The position numbers were made by a program, and so were the translations under genes. Below the pieces are notes generated by a model. That model was not told the origin of the DNA. It was given only the letters and a program-made list of their open reading frames with translations, and did not search any database. Of a stretch of DNA of 64,000 nucleotides, positions 27,578-35,415 are shown one piece after another. Location: positions 868,001 to 932,000 of the forward strand of contig NZ_CP047409.1 of the NCBI RefSeq assembly GCF_013487865.1, in the 5' to 3' direction. Origin of the DNA: Lactobacillus johnsonii (GTDB lineage: Bacteria; Bacillota; Bacilli; Lactobacillales; Lactobacillaceae). Each line of letters begins with the position of its first letter. The first letter of the stretch is position 1.

Positions 27578-28497
27578 TTAAACTGTTTGATTTAAAACCA
27601 TATTTCGATATTGAATCGGAGTATGGTTTTTTATTGAGCTCTTAATTCTAAAATTATTATAGTAATAAATATACTCTTTGATTGCATCTTCTAGTTCATC
27701 TAAATTCTTAAAATTTTTTTCAAAGCCATACCACATTTCTCGCTTTAAGATACCAAAAAATCCTTCCATTAATCCATCATCTAATGAATTACCTTTTCTA
27801 GACATTGATTGCTCAATACCATGATCTGTAAGCTATTTTTGAAAGGTAGAATGTTGATATTGCCATCCTTGATCAGTGTGAAAAATAAGACCATTTAGAG
27901 AAGGATGAGCTTTATAAGCTAGGTCAAGCATGGTCATTACTTGTTCTAAAACTGGACGGCGACTTAATGTATAAGAAATTATCTCATGGGTACACCCATC
28001 CATAATTGGTGATAAATATAATTTTTCGCCGTTTAAATGAAACTCAGTTATATCTGAATACCACTTTCTATCTGGTAAAATGGCTAAAAAATTGCGACAG
28101 ATCAAATTAGGTTTGATTTCACCTACAGTTCCTCGATAACTTGAATATCTTTTTCTACGTCTAATGGCAATACCAAATAAATGCATCTTTTTCATCAGAC
28201 GCTTTACTTTCTTATGATTGATTTTAATTCCTTCAATGTGCAATTGAGCTGTAATTCTTCTATAGCCGTAGCGATGTTTATGTTCCTCAAATATTTCTTT
28301 GATACGTTTCATGATCTGATGATTTTTTGAATCTTTATCATTTTGTTTTAGAACATAGTAATAATTACTTTTAGATAAGTGAGGTAAATCAGGATTAGAA
28401 TTGATTACATTTAATATGAAACTGACGGTTACATGAAGTTCTTGCCTTAGTTCAGTAACCACCTGAGCTATTTCTGGTGCTTTTGGTTTTTTCTTTT
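27578..28497 (-). pseudogene. IS3-family transposase OrfB (DDE), interrupted by a stop codon
   Basis: Reads from about the frameshift site (KKKPKAPEIAQVVTELRQE) through the HTH_21 region (HRYGYRRITAQLHIEGI) and the rve integrase core. Catalytic residues are the Asp in YSDITEF, the Asp in FHTDQGWQYQ and the Glu in GLMEGFFG. A TAG after STFQK (27833-27835) interrupts the chain between the second Asp and the Glu. The remaining 75 residues continue in the same frame from 27805 to 27578, so no full-length transposase can be made. Confidence 0.85.
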
Positions 28498-28966
28498 GGA
28501 AACTAAGGCGCTCAATTTTTTTACAAATTCGTTTTCGACAGTAAGTTTGAGATTCTCTTGTTTTAAGTCTTTTACTTGTTTTTGTAGTTCTTTGATTTGT
28601 TGGTCTTTGCTTTTCATGATGTGGTCTGCCTTTCTTATGATTAATGACATTATACCCATCCTCTTTATATTTGCGAAGCCAATTATAGATCATACCTGAG
28701 CTTGGCAATCCTAAGTCTAATGAAACTTAATTCGCTGGTTCATCGTTAATCAATATTCTTTTAATGGCAGTTTTCTTAAATTCTACTGAATAAGAAGAAT
28801 ATGATTTATTCAAAATTTCTAAGCCGTGAAGGTCTATTAGACGGATTAAATAATATAAATTGTCAGGTCTTACTCCATATTCTCTACCTAGTTGAGATAG
28901 TGACTTATGATAATGCTTCCAATTATTGTAGATGTCAATTTTGTCTTGCTTAGATAATTTAGACAT
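28468..28966 (-). pseudogene. IS3-family OrfA, interrupted by a stop and a frameshift
   Basis: The N-terminal helix-turn-helix part (MSKLSKQDKIDIYNNWKHYH) is open from 28966 to a TAA at 28727, where CAA probably stood. The frame goes on through LPSSGMIYNWLRKYKEDGYN to GRPHH, where a one-base shift is needed to reach the leucine-zipper part (QIKELQKQVKDLKQENLKL). That part ends at 28468 in a third segment. The IS protein is therefore split in three. Confidence 0.82.
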
Positions 28967-29018
28967 AATAAAAACCTCGAAATTCTTGTCCGAATTTCGG
29001 GGTTCATATCATTTTTAC

Positions 29019-29036
29019 CAAAACCTTATTCCTTTT
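29019..29036 (-). terminator. Right arm of the IS-split terminator hairpin
   Basis: CAAAA-C-CTTATTCCTTTT at 29019-29036 pairs with 27526-27543 when the insertion is removed. In the ancestral arrangement the hairpin would have served both the permease operon (plus) and the 29058-29255 gene (minus). Confidence 0.75.
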
Positions 29037-29057
29037 GTCTATTATTGAATAATTAAA

Positions 29058-29255
29058 TTAAGAGTTAGCGTGAATATAATCTAAGACTTGTTCAGCTTCT
29101 TCTACAGTATATTTAGCTTCTCCAGTTTTCATTGCATGAAGTTTTTCAACGGAAAGATGACTTGAAAAAGCAAGAGCAGTGTCATTGACATTATTCTTAA
29201 CTTCAAATTCAATAATTGCATCGGATAATTCTTCAGGACTCATTCTCTTGTTCAC
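29058..29255 (-). CDS. Small conserved hypothetical protein (65 aa)
   Basis: Acidic 65-residue protein (PEELSDAIIEFEVKNNVNDT at the N-terminus; TVEEAEQVLDYIHANS at the end). The alternating helices and the LSVEKLHAMKTGE segment resemble a short helical domain seen in lactobacillar hypothetical proteins; no enzymatic motif is present. The start is either GTG 29255 or the internal ATG at 29243, and neither has a clear ribosome site. It lies 18 bp downstream of the signal-peptidase gene on the same strand and is probably co-transcribed with it. Function unknown. Confidence 0.65.
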   Translation of the reverse strand: MNKRMSPEELSDAIIEFEVKNNVNDTALAFSSHLSVEKLHAMKTGEAKYTVEEAEQVLDYIHANS

Positions 29256-29273
29256 ACTTTCTAAAATATATTA

Positions 29274-29843
29274 TTAGTACCAATTTATTTGATTAAATGG
29301 GAAATACCGTAATTTTACTTCACCAATAATATCTTGTCTCTTGATAAAGCCAATCATTCGTGAATCTTTAGAGATATTCCGGTGATCACCCATTACAAAG
29401 TAACAATTCTTAGGAACGCGTTTTACATGATAAAGTTGTTCTAGACTAAAATTGTTAGTGTAAAGCTGACCTTTGGAAAGCTTTTTCTTGTACTCAGTCA
29501 AATATGGTTCTTTAATTGGCTTCCCATTAATATACATTACATCATTTTTTGATTTAATGCTGTCTCCAGGCACTCCAATAATCCTTTTAATATATAAGGC
29601 ACCTGGTTCATCTGGTGCTTTTAATATTACAATATCACCCCGAGAAAGTTTAGAATGCCGTACTGCAATAACTCGGTCATTATTTTCAAAAGTTGGCTGC
29701 ATCGATGGTCCACTGATAGTTTCATTAGCAAGTAAAAATCGAAATACAACTAAATATAATCCAATAATTATGATTGCTAAAATAAATACTTGGAGGAGCC
29801 AGTGACCAAAAGATTCAGCTGATTCGGTTTTATGTTTTACCAT
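29274..29843 (-). CDS. lepB: Signal peptidase I
   Basis: Membrane-bound serine/lysine endopeptidase that removes Sec signal peptides. The 189-residue form starts at ATG 29843, eight bases after AAGGAG; in-frame ATGs upstream lack a site. One N-terminal transmembrane helix (about residues 14-36) precedes the catalytic domain. The nucleophile is S47 in SGPSMQPT and the general-base lysine is K86 in YIKRIIGVPGD. Box E is GDHRNISKDSR. It is a single-TM Gram-positive-type enzyme. Confidence 0.95.
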   Translation of the reverse strand: MVKHKTESAESFGHWLLQVFILAIIIIGLYLVVFRFLLANETISGPSMQPTFENNDRVIAVRHSKLSRGDIVILKAPDEPGALYIKRIIGVPGDSIKSKNDVMYINGKPIKEPYLTEYKKKLSKGQLYTNNFSLEQLYHVKRVPKNCYFVMGDHRNISKDSRMIGFIKRQDIIGEVKLRYFPFNQINWY

Positions 29844-29932
29844 ATTTTTGCTCCTTAATTTTTGCATCACTTTTATTATACCTGTTTTTATTTCTTTTGA
29901 ATGGTAAAATCATTGCATAAGGAAGATAGAAA

Positions 29933-30661
29933 ATGAAGAAATACCAAAAGAAACTCAACAAATTAGACGAAGAACTTAATTATTTACCCCTTCATGAGCA
30001 AGTTGTTGACATTAATAATATAATTACTAACCTAAAAAAAGGCAAAATTTTACAAAAATCACCCAATTCACTTGGCTTTTTACCTGATAGCTTAGATATA
30101 ATGATAGAGAATACGGCAAGCAGCGATAAGGCGCAAGAAACAAATAATTTACTGAATAATTTTCGTAGCTTTCTCTCAAGAGAATACGGAATCTGGTCTT
30201 TGCCAAATTTGGAAACTGCTAAGTTAATCAAACAAGAATACAATGTTAAATCAAGTTTAGAAATTATGGCGGGAAATGCATACTGGTCAAAAGCTTTAAG
30301 TGAGGTCGGCATAAAAGCGATAGCTAGTGATTCTTTTGCTTGGGCGAAAAGTTCAACAACAGGTGAATCTCCGATTTTTGAAACAGAAAATTTGGATGCC
30401 CTAAGTGCGATTAAGAAGCATCCCGAAGTTGACCTAATTATTTGCTCTTGGGCGCCCAATTTTGGGGAAGATGACATAAATATCCTCAATCTTTATCGTC
30501 AGCTTGATTATCAGCCAGTTTTATTATTTATTGGTGAAAAATTTGGAGCAACAAATTCTACTACTTTTTGGCAAGAGGCAAAAACTACGACTAATAAAAA
30601 GGTTAATCGTAGTTTTCGAAGTTTTGATTTCATTGATGAAAAGGTGTATGAGATAAAATAA
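29933..30661 (+). CDS. Putative SAM-dependent methyltransferase-like protein
   Basis: A 242-residue soluble protein. The central region has a Rossmann-like motif, SLEIMAGNAYWSKALSEVGI (about residues 110-129), then AIASDSFAW and DLIICSWAPN, placed like motifs I, II and IV of class I methyltransferases. The catalytic motif is not the usual NPPY, so a target cannot be proposed. The N-terminal 85 residues are helical and charged. GGAAGAT precedes the ATG. It overlaps the next gene by one base, and that gene overlaps the RsmF-like gene, so the three form one operon. Confidence 0.65.
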   Translation: MKKYQKKLNKLDEELNYLPLHEQVVDINNIITNLKKGKILQKSPNSLGFLPDSLDIMIENTASSDKAQETNNLLNNFRSFLSREYGIWSLPNLETAKLIKQEYNVKSSLEIMAGNAYWSKALSEVGIKAIASDSFAWAKSSTTGESPIFETENLDALSAIKKHPEVDLIICSWAPNFGEDDINILNLYRQLDYQPVLLFIGEKFGATNSTTFWQEAKTTTNKKVNRSFRSFDFIDEKVYEIK

Positions 30662-31638
30662 TGAAAATAAAACGACTTATTCTTTTAATAATTTCTTTTT
30701 TAGCTTTCTTAGGACTTGGCTTAATTTTGTCACGGCAGCAGTCTCAGAGAGCTGATCAAGTTTTAAGTAATAATGGTTTATCAAGCACATATTATGTTTT
30801 TAATCCCAAGAAAAAGCATAATATTAAACAGTTCCTAACCTATGTTAATAAAAATTTCTCTCACGATAAGGTGCAGATTCACTTTAAATCGGACTATATT
30901 CCAGACCGCGTTTTAATTTGGGCTAACTATAATTTGAAAAGTCAACCGCTTGCTAAGGGAAGTTCTAGGTACTTTAGTAAAAATGACTTTGATGGAACAA
31001 TTCCTTTTGCAGTTATTTCATCTGATACTAAACATAGAGTTGTAACCTTACAAAATAATCATTATTTAAAAGAAAATAATGATTATGTCACAATTATTGG
31101 TGAGTTAAAGAAAAACAATGAAAGTCAAAACGGCCAGGCTGTTTATTATCTTTCAACTGGAATTAACCAACCAACTGCAAAAGAATCAATTACCAACTAT
31201 AAGATAGTAGTAGATGGGTTGAATAAAAACGAGGCGAATACTTTACAACATTATCTCCGAGGAAGTATGCAGATTAAGGACTTTAGTAAAACCTACAATA
31301 AGCAGCACGGGATCAGTCCAACTAAGAAATTAATCGGCGCAATTTTCTGTGTTGTAATTGCACTGATAGTTGCAGCAATTGCAGCGGTCCTAGCTGAAAA
31401 TCCGGTAAACTTAAAATATGTTTCTAGTAAAATCTGGGCGCACTTATTGGCTGATTCTGGTTTACGTTTCTTTTTAGCCAATGGAATAATTGTTATTTTG
31501 ACTAGTTTGGGTTTACAAACGTGGAGTTTTTACTCTAATCACAGTCAGTTATATGTCCTATTTTTAATCGTTTTTGCAATGCAGATTATTACTTATGTAT
31601 TAATGCTGCTTTTAATAAAAATTAAGAAGGAAAAATAA
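30661..31638 (+). CDS. Membrane protein of unknown function (one N-terminal and three C-terminal TM segments)
   Basis: Not recognised as a named family. The 325-residue chain has a transmembrane anchor at about residues 4-24 and a roughly 195-residue extracytoplasmic domain (LSRQQSQRADQVLSNNGLSS onward). Three hydrophobic segments follow at about 222-244, 268-292 and 296-320. This layout is like one MacB/FtsX permease unit, but no ATPase gene is adjacent and no sequence motif proves it. It overlaps its neighbours by one base on each side (TAATG), so it is translationally coupled to the methyltransferase-like gene and to the rRNA methyltransferase. Confidence 0.6.
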   Translation: MKIKRLILLIISFLAFLGLGLILSRQQSQRADQVLSNNGLSSTYYVFNPKKKHNIKQFLTYVNKNFSHDKVQIHFKSDYIPDRVLIWANYNLKSQPLAKGSSRYFSKNDFDGTIPFAVISSDTKHRVVTLQNNHYLKENNDYVTIIGELKKNNESQNGQAVYYLSTGINQPTAKESITNYKIVVDGLNKNEANTLQHYLRGSMQIKDFSKTYNKQHGISPTKKLIGAIFCVVIALIVAAIAAVLAENPVNLKYVSSKIWAHLLADSGLRFFLANGIIVILTSLGLQTWSFYSNHSQLYVLFLIVFAMQIITYVLMLLLIKIKKEK

Positions 31639-33029
31639 TGTCATTGCCAATTGAATTTGTTGAGAAATATAAGAACTTATTGGGAGAAGAAGAAAGTAGT
31701 AAATTTTTTACTGCAATTGATAGTCCAAGTAAAAAGGGATTTCGCTTAAACCCACTAAAGAATAATTATCAAGATGTTCAATATAGTCTTAAAGAACCAA
31801 TTGAATTTACTAAAGATGGATATTATGGAGAAATTTCAGGACGTGATAGTGAGTGGACAGGCGGCTATGTCTACTCTCAAGATCCATCCGCAATGTATCC
31901 AGCAGTTTCCCTTAATGTAAAACCTGGCGACAAGGTACTTGATTTGTGTGCTGCTCCAGGGGGAAAATCCACTGCATTAGCGAGTTCACTAGATAATAGT
32001 GGCCTCTTAGTAGCAAATGAAATTTCGAAAAGTAGGGCAAAGGATTTAAGAGAAAATCTCGAAAGATGGGGAGCTACAAATGTTGTAGTCACTAACGAAA
32101 GTCCAGATCGCTTATCGAAAAAATTACCCCACTTTTTTGATAAGATTTTAGTTGATGCACCGTGTTCTGGAGAAGGTATGTTTAGAAAAGATCCTGCTGC
32201 GACACAATATTGGTCTCCTGACTATGTATTAACATGCCAAGCTAGACAAAAAGAAATTCTGAGTGAAGCAATGAAGATGTTAAAGCCGGGCGGACAGATC
32301 GTCTATTCTACTTGTACATATTCTCCAGAAGAAGATGAAGAAATAGTAGCGTGGCTAGTTGAGAATTATCCGTTAGAAATCAAACCTCTTAAGCTCTATT
32401 CCGGAATGTCGGCTGGTAGACCAGAATGGTCAAAATCTAATTTGCCAGAATTAAAAGAAACGGTTAGACTTTGGTTTCAAAATGGGGTGGGAGAAGGCCA
32501 GTTTGTTGCTCATCTGAAAAATATTGAAGAGAATCAAGAGATTTCAACTAAGGCTAAAAAGAGAAAGAACAAACGCCAGAAAAAGAGCACAATTACGCGT
32601 TTAAATAAAGATGAGATTAGTGTGGTTGCAAAAGTATTAGATAATTTTGCTCTACCATCTAGTTTAGAAAATTGGCAAAATGAGGTTTTGCAAAGTAATG
32701 GTCACGTCTTTGTCCCAGCTCTTGCCCCCGACCTGCTAACTGAACTACATGTTCTAAATAATGGTGTTGAATTAGGGTTACTTAAGAAAAAGCGTTTTGA
32801 ACCAAGCCATCAACTAGCTGAGGTATTGGGACAAAAAGGACAAAAACAACTTATTAATTTTGAAGATAAGGCAGAGTATGAGCGATATATACATGGAGAG
32901 ACGATTAAGGTAGATAGCAATTTGCGCGGCTTTGTTTTGGTTGCTTATCAAGACCATATCTTCAGTTTCGGAAAAATTGGAAATGATCAAGTTTTAAAGA
33001 ACTTCTATCCAAAAGGTTTAAGAAAATAA
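31638..33029 (+). CDS. RsmF/RsmB-type rRNA cytosine-C5 methyltransferase
   Basis: NOL1/NOP2/Sun-family enzyme of 463 residues. The SAM motif VLDLCAAPGGKSTALA is at about residues 97-112 and the motif IV cysteine is in VDAPCSGEGMFRKD. The catalytic cysteine is in QIVYSTCTYSPEEDE. A C-terminal extension after about residue 300, including a basic linker (KAKKRKNKRQKKS) and a PUA-like tail, fits the RsmF/YebU-like group in Firmicutes. The target is probably 16S rRNA, by homology. It is the last gene of the operon and is followed by a hairpin terminator. Confidence 0.9.
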   Translation: MSLPIEFVEKYKNLLGEEESSKFFTAIDSPSKKGFRLNPLKNNYQDVQYSLKEPIEFTKDGYYGEISGRDSEWTGGYVYSQDPSAMYPAVSLNVKPGDKVLDLCAAPGGKSTALASSLDNSGLLVANEISKSRAKDLRENLERWGATNVVVTNESPDRLSKKLPHFFDKILVDAPCSGEGMFRKDPAATQYWSPDYVLTCQARQKEILSEAMKMLKPGGQIVYSTCTYSPEEDEEIVAWLVENYPLEIKPLKLYSGMSAGRPEWSKSNLPELKETVRLWFQNGVGEGQFVAHLKNIEENQEISTKAKKRKNKRQKKSTITRLNKDEISVVAKVLDNFALPSSLENWQNEVLQSNGHVFVPALAPDLLTELHVLNNGVELGLLKKKRFEPSHQLAEVLGQKGQKQLINFEDKAEYERYIHGETIKVDSNLRGFVLVAYQDHIFSFGKIGNDQVLKNFYPKGLRK

Positions 33030-33057
33030 AAAACTGGCTGAGAAGCCAGTTTTTTTA
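33028..33057 (+). terminator. Terminator after the rRNA methyltransferase gene
   Basis: AAACTGGCT and AGCCAGTTT form the stem around GAGA, followed by a T run. The A run on the left lets it serve the convergent gene too. Confidence 0.9.
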
Positions 33058-33059
33058 GA

Positions 33060-33386
33060 TTAATCAATAAATTTAACGGCGGTTCCGTAAGCAACGACAG
33101 ATTGCATATCGCCAGCAATTGAGCCTGAATCAAAACGCATCATAACTACGGCATCAGCACCCATTTTGGAAGCATTTTGTCGAAGACGATCAATTGATTG
33201 ATCTCTTGAGTCAGTTAACATTGATGTATAAGCCTTAATTTCACCACCGACAATACTTTTTAAGCCAGCACCAAAATCTCGAATTGCATTTTTTGATTGA
33301 GTTGTAACACCAAAAACTTCACCGATAATTTCATATTTTCTGCCTGGAATATTTTCAGTGGTTGTTACTAAAATTTGTTCTGCCAT
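33060..33386 (-). CDS. YbjQ/UPF0145-family protein
   Basis: A 108-residue member of the heavy-metal-binding-like YbjQ family. It has a typical [19 protein letters not shown] opening, a central [13 protein letters not shown] and [16 protein letters not shown] near the end. It forms pentameric beta structures in homologues; the biological role is not established. AGGAGG precedes the ATG. Single gene convergent with the rRNA methyltransferase. Confidence 0.92.
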   Translation of the reverse strand: MAEQILVTTTENIPGRKYEIIGEVFGVTTQSKNAIRDFGAGLKSIVGGEIKAYTSMLTDSRDQSIDRLRQNASKMGADAVVMMRFDSGSIAGDMQSVVAYGTAVKFID

Positions 33387-33516
33387 TTTTTTGTCCTCCT
33401 AAAAATATTTTCTTAATTATACTGAATCAAAAACATGAAGACAATTATTTTTGTATAATTAAGAAAAGACGAAACACAAGGAATGTGTGCAATAGATTAA
33501 GGTGGTGAAATGATAA

Positions 33517-34557
33517 GTGGTCTTATCGTTTTCAATTGTGTTAGTTTTATTTTTACTAGCATTAGGAACATTTCTCTGGGTTTTAACCCACGAGAGGCGA
33601 AGTTTATGGTCAGGAATGACTTTAGTATGGACAATAATTACTTTTGGCTTATTTACGGCAGTTAGTTTATTAATTGCTGCTGAAGTTTTTCCTGTTACCC
33701 ATCAAGTTATTTTGCTTATTTTTGTGCTAATATTAATGGCAATAATGTTTTCCGTTGTGGCCTTTATTGCGACTTTGATCATTATGTTTATTTACGATGG
33801 GATTAAGATTTTAATTCGCGAAGGTAATCGCTGGACTAATTTCTTATCGTTAGCAATGGGTATCGGAATTATTGCTTACTTATTTCTCTTTCCATTAGTC
33901 GGAAAATTAACCCATAATAATTTTGGAACTTACATATATTTGTTTATTAACCTCGTAATAATTTATCTAATTTTTATTATGATGATGTATACTTTAACTT
34001 CTTGGATTAATCTAGTGAATATTAAGACTAAGAAGTTGGACTACGTGGTTGTACTTGGAGCAGGTTTAATGGGAAAAAAGGTAACACCACTTCTTGCTGC
34101 AAGAATCAATCGCGGAATAGAGGTATATCGTCGTAATCCTGGCTCAAAAATCATTATGTCAGGTGGACAAGGACCAGGTGAAGAAATTCCTGAAGCAGCG
34201 GCAATGGCAAAATATGCCGAAGAAAAAGGTATTTCGAAGCAAGATATTATTGTTGAAGATAAGTCAAAGACAACCAGAGAAAATTTGATTTTTTCACATA
34301 GATTGATGAAGCCAGATTCTCGTTTTGCCATTGTAACTAATTCTTACCATGTATATCGTGCCCTAGTTTTAGCAAAAAGATTAGGTCTACAGTGTATTGG
34401 CTATGGTGCAAAAACAAAGTGGTACTTTACCTTAAATGCCTTTGTACGTGAATTTATTGCCTACTTAACGATTACTTGGCGCTTGCAATTAAGCGTTGTG
34501 GGATGCATTGGATTAGGAGCTGTAGGATTAGCAATATTGAGGCAAATTATAAGATGA
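33517..34557 (+). CDS. YdcF-family (DUF218) membrane protein
   Basis: A 346-residue protein. Four to five N-terminal transmembrane segments (about residues 3-165) are followed by a cytoplasmic or surface DUF218 domain: VVVLGAGLMGKKVTPLL, KIIMSGGQGPGEEIPEA, KTTRENLIFS and VTNSYHVYRA. The SanA/YdcF group is linked to envelope functions in other bacteria. The start is GTG 33517 with GGTGGTG 10-16 bases upstream. Another hydrophobic segment lies at the extreme C-terminus. It overlaps the phosphatase gene by 4 bp, suggesting coupling. Confidence 0.87.
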   Translation: MVLSFSIVLVLFLLALGTFLWVLTHERRSLWSGMTLVWTIITFGLFTAVSLLIAAEVFPVTHQVILLIFVLILMAIMFSVVAFIATLIIMFIYDGIKILIREGNRWTNFLSLAMGIGIIAYLFLFPLVGKLTHNNFGTYIYLFINLVIIYLIFIMMMYTLTSWINLVNIKTKKLDYVVVLGAGLMGKKVTPLLAARINRGIEVYRRNPGSKIIMSGGQGPGEEIPEAAAMAKYAEEKGISKQDIIVEDKSKTTRENLIFSHRLMKPDSRFAIVTNSYHVYRALVLAKRLGLQCIGYGAKTKWYFTLNAFVREFIAYLTITWRLQLSVVGCIGLGAVGLAILRQIIR

Positions 34558-35366
34558 AAAATATAAAAATAATCGCAATTGATGTTGATGGTACATTATT
34601 AAATTCTAAAAAAGAACTGACTCCAAAAGTAAGAAATGCAATTTTAAAAGCAAAAAGTGCAGGGATAAAAATTGTTATTGCTACAGGTCGACCATTGAGC
34701 GGAGTAGAAAAGATTCTGACTGAGTTAGGTTTAAATGATCAAGAAGATCAATACGTCGTTTGTTTTGGAGGCGGAGTAGTAGAAGCAACTGCGGGAAATG
34801 TCTTATTTGAGAAAAAATTAACCTATGACAATTATCTAGATTTAGAGACAATTTCCTTAAAATTAGGTTTACACTTCCATGTATCAGCACCAGATAGAAT
34901 TTATACCGCAGATCGAGATATTGGCGACTATACTTTATATGAGGCGAACTTAGTTAATTTAGGTATTTCGTATCGTACACCAGCTGAAATGAAGGATATT
35001 CCAATTATTAAGTGCATGTATGTAGATGAGAAAGATTTGTTAGATCAAAAAATTGCTGATCATAAGCCTTTTGCCCATCTAGATGATAAAATTACTTTTA
35101 CTAAAACAGCACCATTTTATTATGAAGCAAATCCTAAATGTGTTTCTAAAGGAAATGCTTTAAAATTTCTTTGTCACAAATTGAATTTAAGTAGTGAGAA
35201 TTTGATGGCTATTGGAGACGAAGAAAATGATCTAAGCATGATTAAATTCGCAGGTGTTGGTATAGCAATGGGTAATGCAGTGCCTGCTGTGAAAGAAGCA
35301 GCTCAAAGAGTAACAAGTGATTGTGATCATGATGGTGTAGCCGAGGCAATTGAAAAAATTTTATAA
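34554..35366 (+). CDS. Cof-type HAD-superfamily phosphatase
   Basis: HAD hydrolase of 270 residues, subfamily IIB. Motif I is AIDVDGTLLNS at about residues 7-17, motif II includes IVIATGRPL, and motif IV is MAIGDEENDLSMI. The cap domain sits between motifs II and III. Start ATG 34554 overlaps the stop of the YdcF-type gene; a longer in-frame reading from 34476 lies inside that gene and is rejected. The substrate is probably a small sugar phosphate or flavin-type phosphate; it cannot be specified. Confidence 0.92.
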   Translation: MKNIKIIAIDVDGTLLNSKKELTPKVRNAILKAKSAGIKIVIATGRPLSGVEKILTELGLNDQEDQYVVCFGGGVVEATAGNVLFEKKLTYDNYLDLETISLKLGLHFHVSAPDRIYTADRDIGDYTLYEANLVNLGISYRTPAEMKDIPIIKCMYVDEKDLLDQKIADHKPFAHLDDKITFTKTAPFYYEANPKCVSKGNALKFLCHKLNLSSENLMAIGDEENDLSMIKFAGVGIAMGNAVPAVKEAAQRVTSDCDHDGVAEAIEKIL

Positions 35367-35372
35367 GCAAAT

Positions 35373-35411
35373 AATAAGGCTTTTGGATTAAGTTCCAAAA
35401 GCCTTATTTAA
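35373..35411. terminator. Bidirectional terminator between the HAD and DUF2974 genes
   Basis: AATAAGGCTTTTGG and CCAAAAGCCTTATT form a 14-base stem with an AT-rich flank on each side. Confidence 0.92.
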
Positions 35412-35415
35412 TTTG

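Larger units (their letters stand above)
27548..29011 (-). mobile_element. IS3-family insertion sequence (IS150/IS1223-like), degenerate copy
   Basis: Element of 1464 bp with 25-bp imperfect terminal repeats (TGATATGAACCC at 27548-27559 and its complement ending at 29011; 22 of 25 positions match). Possible 3-bp target duplications TTT lie at 27545-27547 and 29012-29014. On the minus strand it has an orfA with helix-turn-helix and leucine-zipper parts and an orfB DDE transposase, normally joined by -1 frameshifting at AAAAAAC. The copy is inactivated by a stop and a frameshift in orfA and a stop in orfB. Size, ends and proteins resemble IS1223 from L. johnsonii, recognised from memory. Confidence 0.88.

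Noticed and set aside
29473-29805. 110-residue plus-strand ORF opposite the signal peptidase gene
   Set aside because: Shadow of lepB, whose catalytic motifs are clear on the other strand.
29992-30489. 165-residue minus-strand ORF within the methyltransferase-like gene
   Set aside because: Exact antisense of a better-supported gene with ribosome site and operon context; composition shows no family pattern.
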